A stretch of DNA of 64,000 nucleotides from an uncultured bacterium (GTDB taxonomy: Bacteria > Cyanobacteriota > Vampirovibrionia > Gastranaerophilales > Gastranaerophilaceae), in NCBI GenBank assembly GCA_949300485.1, contig CASGEL010000001.1, positions 186,001 through 250,000 of the forward strand, in the 5' to 3' direction. Below the pieces are notes generated by a model, which worked only from the letters and a program-made list of their open reading frames with translations, was not told the origin of the DNA and did not search any database. The position numbers were made by a program, and so were the translations under genes. Each line of letters begins with the position of its first letter. The stretch's first letter is position 1. Below are positions 51,492 through 59,358 of this stretch, piece after piece.

Positions 51492-52241
51492 CTATTTGTT
51501 ATGTTTAATCAGTTTTTGGCGCAGAGTTTCAAATATAATCGCACTTAATGCATTTGATACATTTAATGAATTAAATTCATTTTGCATCGGGATTTTTACA
51601 ACAAAATCAGATGCTTTTAATAGAGTTTTAGAAACTCCTGCATGCTCTGCACCCATAATTATTGCAAAGTTCATATCATCATATTTGATATCATAATAAT
51701 TATCTTTTGCTGAAGCATCTGTTGCAATTATCCACCAGTTGTTATCCTTTAATCTTTGAACTGCACTGACAAGACTATTGACTTTTATGATAGGAATATG
51801 ATTTATTGCACCTGCACTTGTTTTCTCCACAACAGAATTAACTTGCACATTACGCCTTGAGGGAATTATTATCCCGTCAACACCGGCACAAACACACGTT
51901 CTTATAATTGCTCCAAGATTGTGGACATCTTCAATACCATCAAGAATTACCAATGATGAATTTATATGACCTTTTGATATAAACTCATCCAAATCTTCAT
52001 ATTTTATAGGAGAAACAAATGCAATTACTCCCTGATGATTAAATTCTGCATATGGTTGAAACTTTTCCCTCGCAACGAATTGAAATATTACACCACGTTC
52101 TTGTGCCAATTCCTTAATCTTATTAATTTTAGAATCAGAGTGAATATTTTTAGAAATCAATATTTTATTTATCTCTCTAGTACCTGAAATTAAAGCTTCT
52201 GTTACAGAGTTTTTACCATATATTATTTCAGAATTATCCAT
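51492..52241 (-). CDS. rlmB: 23S rRNA (guanosine-2'-O)-methyltransferase, TrmH/RlmB type
   Basis: A 249-residue SPOUT methyltransferase. An N-terminal L30e-like substrate-binding domain (YGKNSVTEALISG...) is followed by the knotted SpoU catalytic domain with DGIEDVHNLGAIIRTCVCAGVDG, MGAEHAGVSKTLL and IPMQNEFNSLNVSNALSAIIFE, the three family motifs. It methylates G2251-type ribose in 23S rRNA, using SAM. It starts 1 base after the nadA stop codon. Confidence 0.92.
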   Translation of the reverse strand: MDNSEIIYGKNSVTEALISGTREINKILISKNIHSDSKINKIKELAQERGVIFQFVAREKFQPYAEFNHQGVIAFVSPIKYEDLDEFISKGHINSSLVILDGIEDVHNLGAIIRTCVCAGVDGIIIPSRRNVQVNSVVEKTSAGAINHIPIIKVNSLVSAVQRLKDNNWWIIATDASAKDNYYDIKYDDMNFAIIMGAEHAGVSKTLLKASDFVVKIPMQNEFNSLNVSNALSAIIFETLRQKLIKHNK

Positions 52242-52242
52242 A

Positions 52243-53154
52243 CTATTTTGACACCTCTAACATCCTGTCAATACATTTAATTGCCTTTTTAGCTATTTCC
52301 TCATTTACTTTTATTTCAGGGGCCTCAGTTTTCAAAGCTGCATATATATCCTCTACAGTATTTAATTTCATACTTTCACAAATAGAAGGCTTATCATAAA
52401 TATTATAAAACTGCTTAGACGGATAATCTCTTTTCAGTCTGTCAACAACACCCTGTTCTGTAGCAATAATAAATTGTTTTGCACTGCTATTTTTAACATA
52501 ATTCATTATACCTGTAGTGCTTCCCACGTAGTCTGCTCCATCAAGAAAAACTTCCTTGCATTCAGGATGAGCAAGAACTATTGCTTCAGGATACTGCAAT
52601 CTTGCATCTTTAATACCTGAAGGTTCAAAATTATTATGTATAGGGCAATAGCCATTATAAGTAATAACTTCAACATTTCCTAACTGTTTTTCAACCCATC
52701 TGCCTAAATTTTGGTCGGGAACAAATAATACCTTATCCGCATTTAGACTGGCGACTATATCAACAGCATTAGAACTTGTACAACATATATCACATTCTGA
52801 TTTAACTTCAGCGGTTGAATTAATATAACATACAACAGGAATATCAGGGTACTTATTTTTAAATAATCTGAGCTGCTGCAAGTCGATCATATCGGCCATA
52901 TCACATCCTGCTTTCTCACTGTTTGGAAGAATTACCTTTTTATCAGGATTTAAAATTTTAGCAGTCTGCGCCATAAAATAAACTCCGGCGAATACAATAA
53001 TGTCTGCATCAGTTTCTTTTGCTTTTTGACTTAAAAATAGCGAATCACCAACATAATCAGCAACCTCATCAACTTCCACATTCTGATAACTATGAGCCAG
53101 AACTATAGCATTTTTCTCTCTTTTTATTTTCTTTACTTCTTCTATATAATTCAT
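52243..53154 (-). CDS. nadA: Quinolinate synthase
   Basis: A 303-residue 4Fe-4S enzyme that condenses iminoaspartate with dihydroxyacetone phosphate to quinolinate in NAD synthesis. The three cluster cysteines fit SEKAGCDMADM, CDICCTSSNAV and the late PSICESMKLNT. Further signatures are LAHSYQNVEVDEVADYVGDS, CPIHNNF and HPECKEVFLDGADYVGSTTG. The length fits the standalone prokaryotic form. A GGAGG box lies 12 bases before the ATG. nadB and nadC are not in the window. Confidence 0.96.
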   Translation of the reverse strand: MNYIEEVKKIKREKNAIVLAHSYQNVEVDEVADYVGDSLFLSQKAKETDADIIVFAGVYFMAQTAKILNPDKKVILPNSEKAGCDMADMIDLQQLRLFKNKYPDIPVVCYINSTAEVKSECDICCTSSNAVDIVASLNADKVLFVPDQNLGRWVEKQLGNVEVITYNGYCPIHNNFEPSGIKDARLQYPEAIVLAHPECKEVFLDGADYVGSTTGIMNYVKNSSAKQFIIATEQGVVDRLKRDYPSKQFYNIYDKPSICESMKLNTVEDIYAALKTEAPEIKVNEEIAKKAIKCIDRMLEVSK

Positions 53155-53263
53155 TTAAGAATTTATCCTCCGTTCGGTGTAAATTTATGTTAAGATTTTT
53201 CCATTTATAAAATATATTGTATAATAAAAATAAGAATATAGTAAGAAGAGTAAAAAGGTAAAT

Positions 53264-55009
53264 ATGTCATTAGAAAATTTATTAGGATTGGGTGGAGGAG
53301 CTGAAGTATATGTTTCAGTATCGCCGGCTTGCGGTCTTGAAATGATTGCTGTTGACAGACATGGAAATATCAAATCATATGCTCAAACACCATTAGACTA
53401 TAACGAAGCTCAAAGAGAAATAGCAAATTACGATGATTTTAAAGCTGGTCTTGAAATGCTATTTCAAATGCGTAATATTAATCCTGTCAAAGCAAAAGTC
53501 CATTTAAGTGTACCTACTGTTTGGTTTGGCTCAAAAGAAGGATTACCTTTATTATTAGATGATCCTGCAATCACTAATATTGTTATTGGAGATTTGGAAC
53601 AAACATATATTTTCAAACGCAAAGAACCTATGCCCTTTTGGTTTGATGCTTTAGCCTCCAGCAACTCTGATTCAAGAAACGTTTTTTACACTGCAGTACA
53701 AAAAGAAGCAATCGATCAAATCAAAGATATACTTACCTCTATGGGTGCAACTCTTGTAAGTGTTGATTGTTCATTGTTTGCGGATCTAAAAGCTCTATAT
53801 GTGACTGGTATTGCCGCAGAACAAATGCAAGATGGTTACTCTTGGAGTTTGATGATTATTAACAACAGCGGATTCCAAATGATAGGCCTTCAAGGTAAAA
53901 GAATCCTTGAATACTATGAAGAACCTCTGCCTATTAAATCATATGAAGGTGAAGAAATTTATGCCGCAATTGAAAACGCAGCACAAATTGCGCTTATGAG
54001 CACTCCATCAAGCGCATTACTGGTACTTTCAGAAACTGATCTGGTTTCTGCAGAAATTTTGGCCGGTCGTCTGCAATTCAGCGGAAAGACTTTATATGTT
54101 GAAGATAACCAGTTCAGAAAAGAACCTCTTATGGAAATGAGTTTAAACATTCTTTCTGAAGACCAAATTAAGGTTTCTTTACATGCTATAGGTGCTTCTC
54201 AAACGACAGGAGTAATGCCAGTTGAAGTTAATTTCTTAGCTGAAGGCGGTAAGAAGAAAGTTGAAACAGCAGTTATTGAACTTAATTTGGGCGGTGGAAA
54301 AGTTTTTGAACTAACACCAAATACAGCATCAGTACTCGTAATTGTTTTAATTGCTATAGTAATGGTGCCAATAGGTCTGGCATATTGGTTTACAGGAGAT
54401 ATGCTAAAAAAAGCTCAAGCTGAAAGTGCCGCATTGGATGCACAAATTACACAATTAGATGAACAATTAAAAAAATATGAAACAACAAAAGAAGACAATT
54501 CTTTTGATCCACTTGCCGAAATCGAAAATGTTTTGAAAAATAACAGAACAAAAATTATGGCATATGCAGCATTAGGAGAATCTATTCCGTCAAATTTATA
54601 TTTGACATATTTTATGACCGGAGATGACGGGAAAATAGATATTAAAGGTTGTGCTGACTCAGTTGAAGATGTTTACGTATTTTTCAAAAACCTAAAAGAT
54701 TCTTTGGTAGAATCAAAACTAAGATTAAGTAAACTTGATTTGAAAAATGGATCTTTAGATACTGTTATAAATAGTACTGTATCCACAATAGATACAGCTC
54801 CGTATGTTTTTGAAATTACTAATATGACAGACACTCAACTTCAAACATTTATGAAGCAATTAACGGGAGAAAGCCCTGCACCTGCTAATAATACCAACGC
54901 AGCTGCAGCCCCAGCAAATACAACAAACAACGCTGCAAATCAAAATAATAATACTGCTGCAGCAAATACTAATACAACAAATGCAGCTGCGGCTCCGGCT
55001 GCAAAATAA
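53264..55009 (+). CDS. Fused PilM-PilN-like type IV pilus alignment protein
   Basis: A 581-residue protein. Residues 1 to about 325 are PilM-like, an actin-fold cytoplasmic protein (YVSVSPACGLEMIAVDRHGNI, ALLVLSETDLVS). Residues about 328-340 read MPVEVNFLAEGGKK, which recalls the I-N-L-L-P motif of PilN that binds PilM. A membrane helix follows at about 354-377, then a coiled coil and a PilN-like periplasmic domain with KNLKDSLVESKLRLSKLDL. The last 50 residues are low-complexity Ala/Asn/Thr/Pro. PilM and PilN are normally separate. A PilO-like gene follows after 30 bases. PilP, PilQ and the motor genes are not in the window. Confidence 0.8.
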   Translation: MSLENLLGLGGGAEVYVSVSPACGLEMIAVDRHGNIKSYAQTPLDYNEAQREIANYDDFKAGLEMLFQMRNINPVKAKVHLSVPTVWFGSKEGLPLLLDDPAITNIVIGDLEQTYIFKRKEPMPFWFDALASSNSDSRNVFYTAVQKEAIDQIKDILTSMGATLVSVDCSLFADLKALYVTGIAAEQMQDGYSWSLMIINNSGFQMIGLQGKRILEYYEEPLPIKSYEGEEIYAAIENAAQIALMSTPSSALLVLSETDLVSAEILAGRLQFSGKTLYVEDNQFRKEPLMEMSLNILSEDQIKVSLHAIGASQTTGVMPVEVNFLAEGGKKKVETAVIELNLGGGKVFELTPNTASVLVIVLIAIVMVPIGLAYWFTGDMLKKAQAESAALDAQITQLDEQLKKYETTKEDNSFDPLAEIENVLKNNRTKIMAYAALGESIPSNLYLTYFMTGDDGKIDIKGCADSVEDVYVFFKNLKDSLVESKLRLSKLDLKNGSLDTVINSTVSTIDTAPYVFEITNMTDTQLQTFMKQLTGESPAPANNTNAAAAPANTTNNAANQNNNTAAANTNTTNAAAAPAAK

Positions 55010-55039
55010 TCAGCAAAATAAGATTTAAAGGATAAATAG

Positions 55040-55627
55040 ATGGATACTGAAAAATTAAAACAATTTATTATACCAATAGCCTTAATAATTTTATTAATTG
55101 CAGGTATAGGCTGGTCAATTCCTAAAGTTAATACAAATTGGCAAGGATATAAAGCGGCTCAGCAAGGAATTACAACGAAAACCGCAACCATTCAGGAAAA
55201 ACAGACTAAACTCGAGAATTATAAAAGAAAAGAACAAGAAGAAAAGGCTAAAGAACAAGAATCTAAAAAAAGCGGTAAACCATTCTATAAACCAATTTTA
55301 TCAGGAATGGATACAGAAGCTGTTATTGCTGGTGAATTTGCTGAAATATTACAATTAATCAGAGCAAATCAAATTAAAGTAAGATCTATAAAATATGACT
55401 ACGATCCTTCAGATGATAATTTTGTTAAAGGTGCTGGAGATAAATACAATGTTGCAAGATTGAACATGGAAATGATCGGCAACTATTCAAATTACGATAA
55501 TTTCTTAAAAGAATTATACAAACACGAACATTTCCTTGACATTCAATCTGCAGAAATAGTCCCTTATAAAAAGAATAAACGAATACTTCTTATTAACTTT
55601 AAAGTAAAATTATATGCTCAAAAATAA
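55040..55627 (+). CDS. pilO: PilO-like type IV pilus assembly protein
   Basis: A 195-residue bitopic inner-membrane protein. A short cytoplasmic N-terminus, one helix (residues about 11-29, FIIPIALIILLIAGIGW), a coiled coil (about 45-80), and a ferredoxin-like periplasmic domain ending in LDIQSAEIVPYKKNKRILLINFKVKLYAQ. The layout and the position after PilMN match PilO, which dimerises with PilN to link motor and secretin. AAAGGATAAATAG lies before the ATG. Its terminator is inside the next, convergent gene. Confidence 0.8.
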   Translation: MDTEKLKQFIIPIALIILLIAGIGWSIPKVNTNWQGYKAAQQGITTKTATIQEKQTKLENYKRKEQEEKAKEQESKKSGKPFYKPILSGMDTEAVIAGEFAEILQLIRANQIKVRSIKYDYDPSDDNFVKGAGDKYNVARLNMEMIGNYSNYDNFLKELYKHEHFLDIQSAEIVPYKKNKRILLINFKVKLYAQK

Positions 55628-56485
55628 TTATTCAAAATTTGAAAAATCTATTGAAAACATTTGTTTTTGAGATTTTATACAAGTATTGCAAAAGCTCGTT
55701 TCAAGCGAGCTTTTTTTATTGTAATCAGCAAATGAACTGCCACAACGCCCACGATAATCATTTGCTAAAAAAGGACACGTATAAACTCCTGTTGAAGTTA
55801 AAATCCTTCCATATTCACAATCAAGTTTGTTCCAATTTTTAATCATATTATCATCAAATTCAGATGAGGTATCATGCCATTGATTAATTTGTAAATTTGT
55901 TTGATCCATATCAAAATTATTTTTGACAAAAACAGACTTAAATCCTTGCCAAATCTCATCTCTATCCAGATTATAATAATTTGTAACAGTAACAATAGGA
56001 TTAAAACTATATTTTAAAAGGTGCTTAATTGCAAAAATAGCTTGTCTATAAGCTCCTCTATAACGAATATCATCATTTTTAATCTCATCATAGTGATCAA
56101 TGCTTACCTTAAAAATGATCTCATTAGTTGATTCCTCCTCAACTTTCTTTAAGAACCTCGCCTTTTTTTCATTAATAAAGGAACCGTTTGTACAAATGCA
56201 TACATTAGATCTTTTAAGACACAATCGCAATATTGCGTTAAAATCAGGATGCGTCATAGGTTCTGCTCCTGTTAAGTAAATACATTCGATATCTTCATTT
56301 GTAGTATCGTTGAGAGCTTGTTTTATAACATCAATTGAAATAAAATCAGCCTCTTTTTTATATTTTGGAAAATTGAGAAAACAATGTTTACAATGCTGAT
56401 TACAATTTTTTGCAGTCATTTCAATAAACAAATTATTTAAAACTTTCATTTCAGCAACTTCTGATTGATAAATATTACTCTTCAT
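55628..56485 (-). CDS. Radical SAM protein with C-terminal Cys cluster
   Basis: A 285-residue radical SAM enzyme when started at the ATG at 56485, which has GAGGAG 11 bases before it. C28-x-x-x-C32-x-x-C35 (NCNQHCKHC) holds the 4Fe-4S cluster, followed by YLTGAEPMTHPDF and ICTNGSFINEKK of the barrel. The C-terminal part has more cysteines (CEYGR, CPFLANDYRGRCG, FCNTCIK), like a SPASM-type auxiliary cluster. Substrate unknown. SPASM proteins often modify peptides, but no precursor peptide gene was spotted nearby. Its 3' end hosts the terminator of the pilus operon. Confidence 0.85.
   Translation of the reverse strand: MKSNIYQSEVAEMKVLNNLFIEMTAKNCNQHCKHCFLNFPKYKKEADFISIDVIKQALNDTTNEDIECIYLTGAEPMTHPDFNAILRLCLKRSNVCICTNGSFINEKKARFLKKVEEESTNEIIFKVSIDHYDEIKNDDIRYRGAYRQAIFAIKHLLKYSFNPIVTVTNYYNLDRDEIWQGFKSVFVKNNFDMDQTNLQINQWHDTSSEFDDNMIKNWNKLDCEYGRILTSTGVYTCPFLANDYRGRCGSSFADYNKKSSLETSFCNTCIKSQKQMFSIDFSNFE
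55691..55717 (+). terminator. Intrinsic terminator of the pilMN-pilO operon, inside a convergent gene
   Basis: AAAGCTCG (55691-55698) pairs with CGAGCTTT (55706-55713) over a 7-base loop, followed by seven T. It lies 64 bases past the pilO stop and within the coding sequence of the minus-strand radical SAM gene. Confidence 0.75.
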
Positions 56486-56585
56486 AAAATATAAGCTCCT
56501 CTCCATTTAAAATCATGTTAAACGGCAGAAGATAAAAATAAATTATCCAACATGGCAAATAATACAAAACAAAGTTACTTTCTTA

Positions 56586-56594
56586 TGCTACAAT
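56586..56594 (+). promoter_or_regulatory. Extended -10 promoter, likely leaderless
   Basis: TGC-TACAAT is an extended -10 element whose end is 6 bases before the ATG of the aldolase-like gene. No Shine-Dalgarno box and no clear -35 were found. Confidence 0.45.
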
Positions 56595-56600
56595 GAAATT

Positions 56601-57347
56601 ATGGTTAAAATTTTAGACTGCACAACAAGAGATGGCGGACATATAACAAATTGGCAATTTACAGACAAATTTATTGCAAATTTGATAGAATGCCTTGAAA
56701 AAACTAAAGTTTCTTATTTTGAAATAGGTTACAGAAATTTTTATGATACAGACGGTAAAGGAAAATTTTACAAATGCGATAAAAATCTTATAAAAAAATT
56801 CCAATTAATAAAAAAACATTTAAAAATAGGAATAATGACAGATACAAAAAGGTTCAATTATGAGGATTTCATAAACGGCGAAAATGATTTTGTTGATTTT
56901 GTAAGAATAGCCTGCCACCCCGATAAAATTGCACAGACTCTGGAAATCGCACAAAATCTTAATGAGAGAAATTATAAAACTATTATACAACTTATGGATA
57001 TTTCAAATGTCACTGATAATGAATATAAAATATTACAAAATTGGAAACACAAAAAAATATTAGAAACATTATATATGGCTGATAGTTATGGAACATTAAA
57101 ACCTCATGATGTAAAAGTTTATTTTAACAAATTAAAAAATGCAGGATTTGACAAAATAAGTTTTCATGGCCATAACAATCTAGGTTTAGCGCTAGATAAC
57201 AGTCTGCAAGCAATCGAACTCGGGGCTTATTCTGTTGATGTAACAGTAAACGGCATAGGCCGAGCAGGAGGAAATCTTGATGCTATTAAATTACTTGATA
57301 GGCTAAACGAATTTACTTCCGAGTATTACAAAAAACTTGTTATATAA
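56601..57347 (+). CDS. HMGL-like (DRE-TIM metallolyase) aldolase family protein
   Basis: A 248-residue TIM-barrel enzyme. The N-terminal LDCTTRDGGHITNWQF is the D-x-T-x-R-D-G metal and substrate site of the DRE-TIM family, and HGHNNLGLALDNS carries the H-x-H metal ligands. It ends with VDVTVNGIGRAGGNLD. The family includes 4-hydroxy-2-oxovalerate aldolase, HMG-CoA lyase and isopropylmalate synthase. This copy is short and lacks extra domains, so it is probably an aldolase/lyase of unknown substrate. It overlaps the convergent receiver gene by 8 bases. Confidence 0.82.
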   Translation: MVKILDCTTRDGGHITNWQFTDKFIANLIECLEKTKVSYFEIGYRNFYDTDGKGKFYKCDKNLIKKFQLIKKHLKIGIMTDTKRFNYEDFINGENDFVDFVRIACHPDKIAQTLEIAQNLNERNYKTIIQLMDISNVTDNEYKILQNWKHKKILETLYMADSYGTLKPHDVKVYFNKLKNAGFDKISFHGHNNLGLALDNSLQAIELGAYSVDVTVNGIGRAGGNLDAIKLLDRLNEFTSEYYKKLVI

Positions 57348-57723
57348 ACTGTCTGTATATTTCTGCATCAGAATTTCTTACAACTGTTTTAGGCAAAAAT
57401 AAAACCCCATTTTTTTCAGCAACTCTCTGAATAGACGGAGAGGCAGACACTATAACTATTTTCGTTTTATCATAATATTTATAAGTTTTAATTTGCTCAA
57501 CAAACCATTCGCCTGCAAGTTTAGGAAGAAAATCACTTTCCATCTGCAAATCAGTAAATATAGTAGTATATGGATTATCTATTGAAGCTTCAATTTTAGC
57601 TAAACCTTCTTTTGCAGATTCTGCAGTATCTATACCTAAATCAGGAATATTCAAATATTCTATATTATTTTTATGAAAACGAATCCAGCCCGGAACGTCA
57701 TCAACAATTAAAATTTTTTTCAT
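57340..57723 (-). CDS. Stand-alone response regulator receiver domain
   Basis: A 127-residue CheY-like receiver with no output domain. Acidic pair D8-D9 in LIVDDVPGW, phospho-acceptor D58 in IFTDLQM, S93 in VSASPS and K112 in FLPKTVV. It probably passes a phosphate or blocks a partner. The nearest histidine kinase is 7 kb away. The gene converges on the aldolase-like gene with an 8-base overlap. Confidence 0.88.
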   Translation of the reverse strand: MKKILIVDDVPGWIRFHKNNIEYLNIPDLGIDTAESAKEGLAKIEASIDNPYTTIFTDLQMESDFLPKLAGEWFVEQIKTYKYYDKTKIVIVSASPSIQRVAEKNGVLFLPKTVVRNSDAEIYRQFI

Positions 57724-57821
57724 AATGAATTTATTTTATACAAAATAATAAATTATTTCTACCCTATCAGGTATTGAAAAAAGCGTCAATACTTTTTATT
57801 TTGCTATAAAAAGGAACCCCT

Positions 57822-58301
57822 ATGAAAATAAAAATAGTACTACTAATAATTGCTATCATCTTTGGATATACAAATGCTTATGCAAAAACCCCAAAAGAAG
57901 CAATAGATTTTTTTAATAAATATACAACATATGCGAATAATTATGATGAAAATCTTTTAGATTTATACTCCCCAGAAGCTAAAATTATCAGAGAAGTAGT
58001 AAAACCCTCCGGGGAAACAGTAGATGTAGTTGTCCCTACAAAAAGATACTTTAAAGAATTGAAAATAGGACAAAAAACTGCTAAACTAAGAAGGTACAAA
58101 AATAAATACAGAAATATAATTGCACAAGAAACTCCGGATGGAATAAAAATAAGTGCAGAAAGACAACCTACAAGAGAAAATTATTGGCTAAAGATGTATC
58201 AAATTGTACAGGAAACAGATACAGGATTTAAAATAAAAGAAGAAATGATGCAAACAAAAGTTCAAACATTTCTAAAACATAAAGACAAGGGTGAAGAATG
58301 A
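57822..58301 (+). CDS. Exported hypothetical protein, possibly NTF2-like
   Basis: A 159-residue protein with signal peptide MKIKIVLLIIAIIFGYTNAYAK, so periplasmic or beyond. The mature part begins with a helix (PKEAIDFFNKYTTYANNYD), then LYSPEAKIIREVVKPSGET and several strands. A helix-then-sheet layout of this size resembles NTF2/SnoaL-like folds, though this is only a guess. AAAAAGGAACCCCT lies before the ATG. It overlaps aroC by 4 bases, an odd partner for an exported protein. Confidence 0.72.
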   Translation: MKIKIVLLIIAIIFGYTNAYAKTPKEAIDFFNKYTTYANNYDENLLDLYSPEAKIIREVVKPSGETVDVVVPTKRYFKELKIGQKTAKLRRYKNKYRNIIAQETPDGIKISAERQPTRENYWLKMYQIVQETDTGFKIKEEMMQTKVQTFLKHKDKGEE

Positions 58302-59353
58302 ATAAATTCAGATTTTTAACAGCAGGTGAAAGCCATGGAAAATGTTTAACCGCAATAATAGAAGGAGTTCCGTCAGGAGTTCCCATTGATATCGATTTTA
58401 TCAACAATGAACTTCAACGCCGTCAAAAAGGATATGGACGCGGAGAACGGATGAAAATTGAAAATGATATGGTTGAAATAACATCAGGTGTCAGGTTTGG
58501 AAAAACATTAGGTTCTCCAATTACCTTAGTTGTCAAAAACCGAGATTTTGACAGCTGGCAAAAAGTTATGAGCGTGGCTCCAGAAGACGTAACAGATGAT
58601 AAAGCTTTTTCAACATTTCGCCCGGGTCATGCAGACTATGCAGGAAGTATTAAATATAATCAAAAAGATTTACGCAATATTTTAGAACGTTCAAGTGCAA
58701 GAAAAACCGCAATAGAAGTAGCAGTTGGGGCTGTAGCAAAATTATTATTAAAAGAACTCGGAATAAGCGGAACATCGAAAATAACACAAATAGGTTCCGC
58801 ATGCTGCCCTGCAAACTTTAACGAAGAAATAGATATAATGCGCGGAAAAGGTGATACTGTAGGTGGGAAATTCGTTGTTCTATACAAAAATCTGCCTATA
58901 GGACTTGGATCTTTTGTACATTGGGACAGAGGCATTGATGGACGTTTAGCACAAGCTGTAATGAGCATCCCTGCAGTTAAAGTCGTTGAAATAGGAACAA
59001 ATCCGCTTGGTTATCAGGGCAGCACCTATCATGATGAACTATTTATCAAAGACGGAGAAATAGAACATAAAACAAATAACGCAGGTGGTATTGAAGGCGG
59101 AATGACAAACGGAGAAGATTTGATAATTTCTGCAATTATGAAACCGATTCCAACCATGAAAAAACCTTTAAAAACAGTTGATGCCCAAACATTAGAAGAA
59201 ACAGAAGCACATTTTGAACGCTCTGATGTTTGTGCGGTTGAAGCATGTTCAGTTATTGCAGAGGCAAGAATTGCTTGGATTTTGGCAGATGAAATATTAC
59301 TGAAATATGGCGGAGACAGCTTAGAAGAATTAAAAAATAACTATAAGAACTAA
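58298..59353 (+). CDS. aroC: Chorismate synthase
   Basis: A 351-residue enzyme making chorismate from EPSP, with reduced FMN. Signatures: FLTAGESHGKCL at the N-terminus, RRQKGYGRGERMKIE, FRPGHADYAGSIKY and RSSARKTA. The C-terminal NAGGIEGGMTNGED and the final ERSDVCAVEACSVIAEARIAW are typical. Normal length, cytoplasmic. It supplies aromatic amino acids and could supply aromatic starter acids to the polyene cluster 20 kb away (inference). A TGAATGA-type overlap couples it to the exported protein gene. Confidence 0.97.
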   Translation: MNKFRFLTAGESHGKCLTAIIEGVPSGVPIDIDFINNELQRRQKGYGRGERMKIENDMVEITSGVRFGKTLGSPITLVVKNRDFDSWQKVMSVAPEDVTDDKAFSTFRPGHADYAGSIKYNQKDLRNILERSSARKTAIEVAVGAVAKLLLKELGISGTSKITQIGSACCPANFNEEIDIMRGKGDTVGGKFVVLYKNLPIGLGSFVHWDRGIDGRLAQAVMSIPAVKVVEIGTNPLGYQGSTYHDELFIKDGEIEHKTNNAGGIEGGMTNGEDLIISAIMKPIPTMKKPLKTVDAQTLEETEAHFERSDVCAVEACSVIAEARIAWILADEILLKYGGDSLEELKNNYKN

Positions 59354-59358
59354 TAAAA

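Noticed and set aside
57340-57723. Receiver domain as the dedicated partner of the sensor kinase at 49119-50402
   Set aside because: They are 7 kb apart on opposite strands with unrelated genes between, so pairing cannot be supported.
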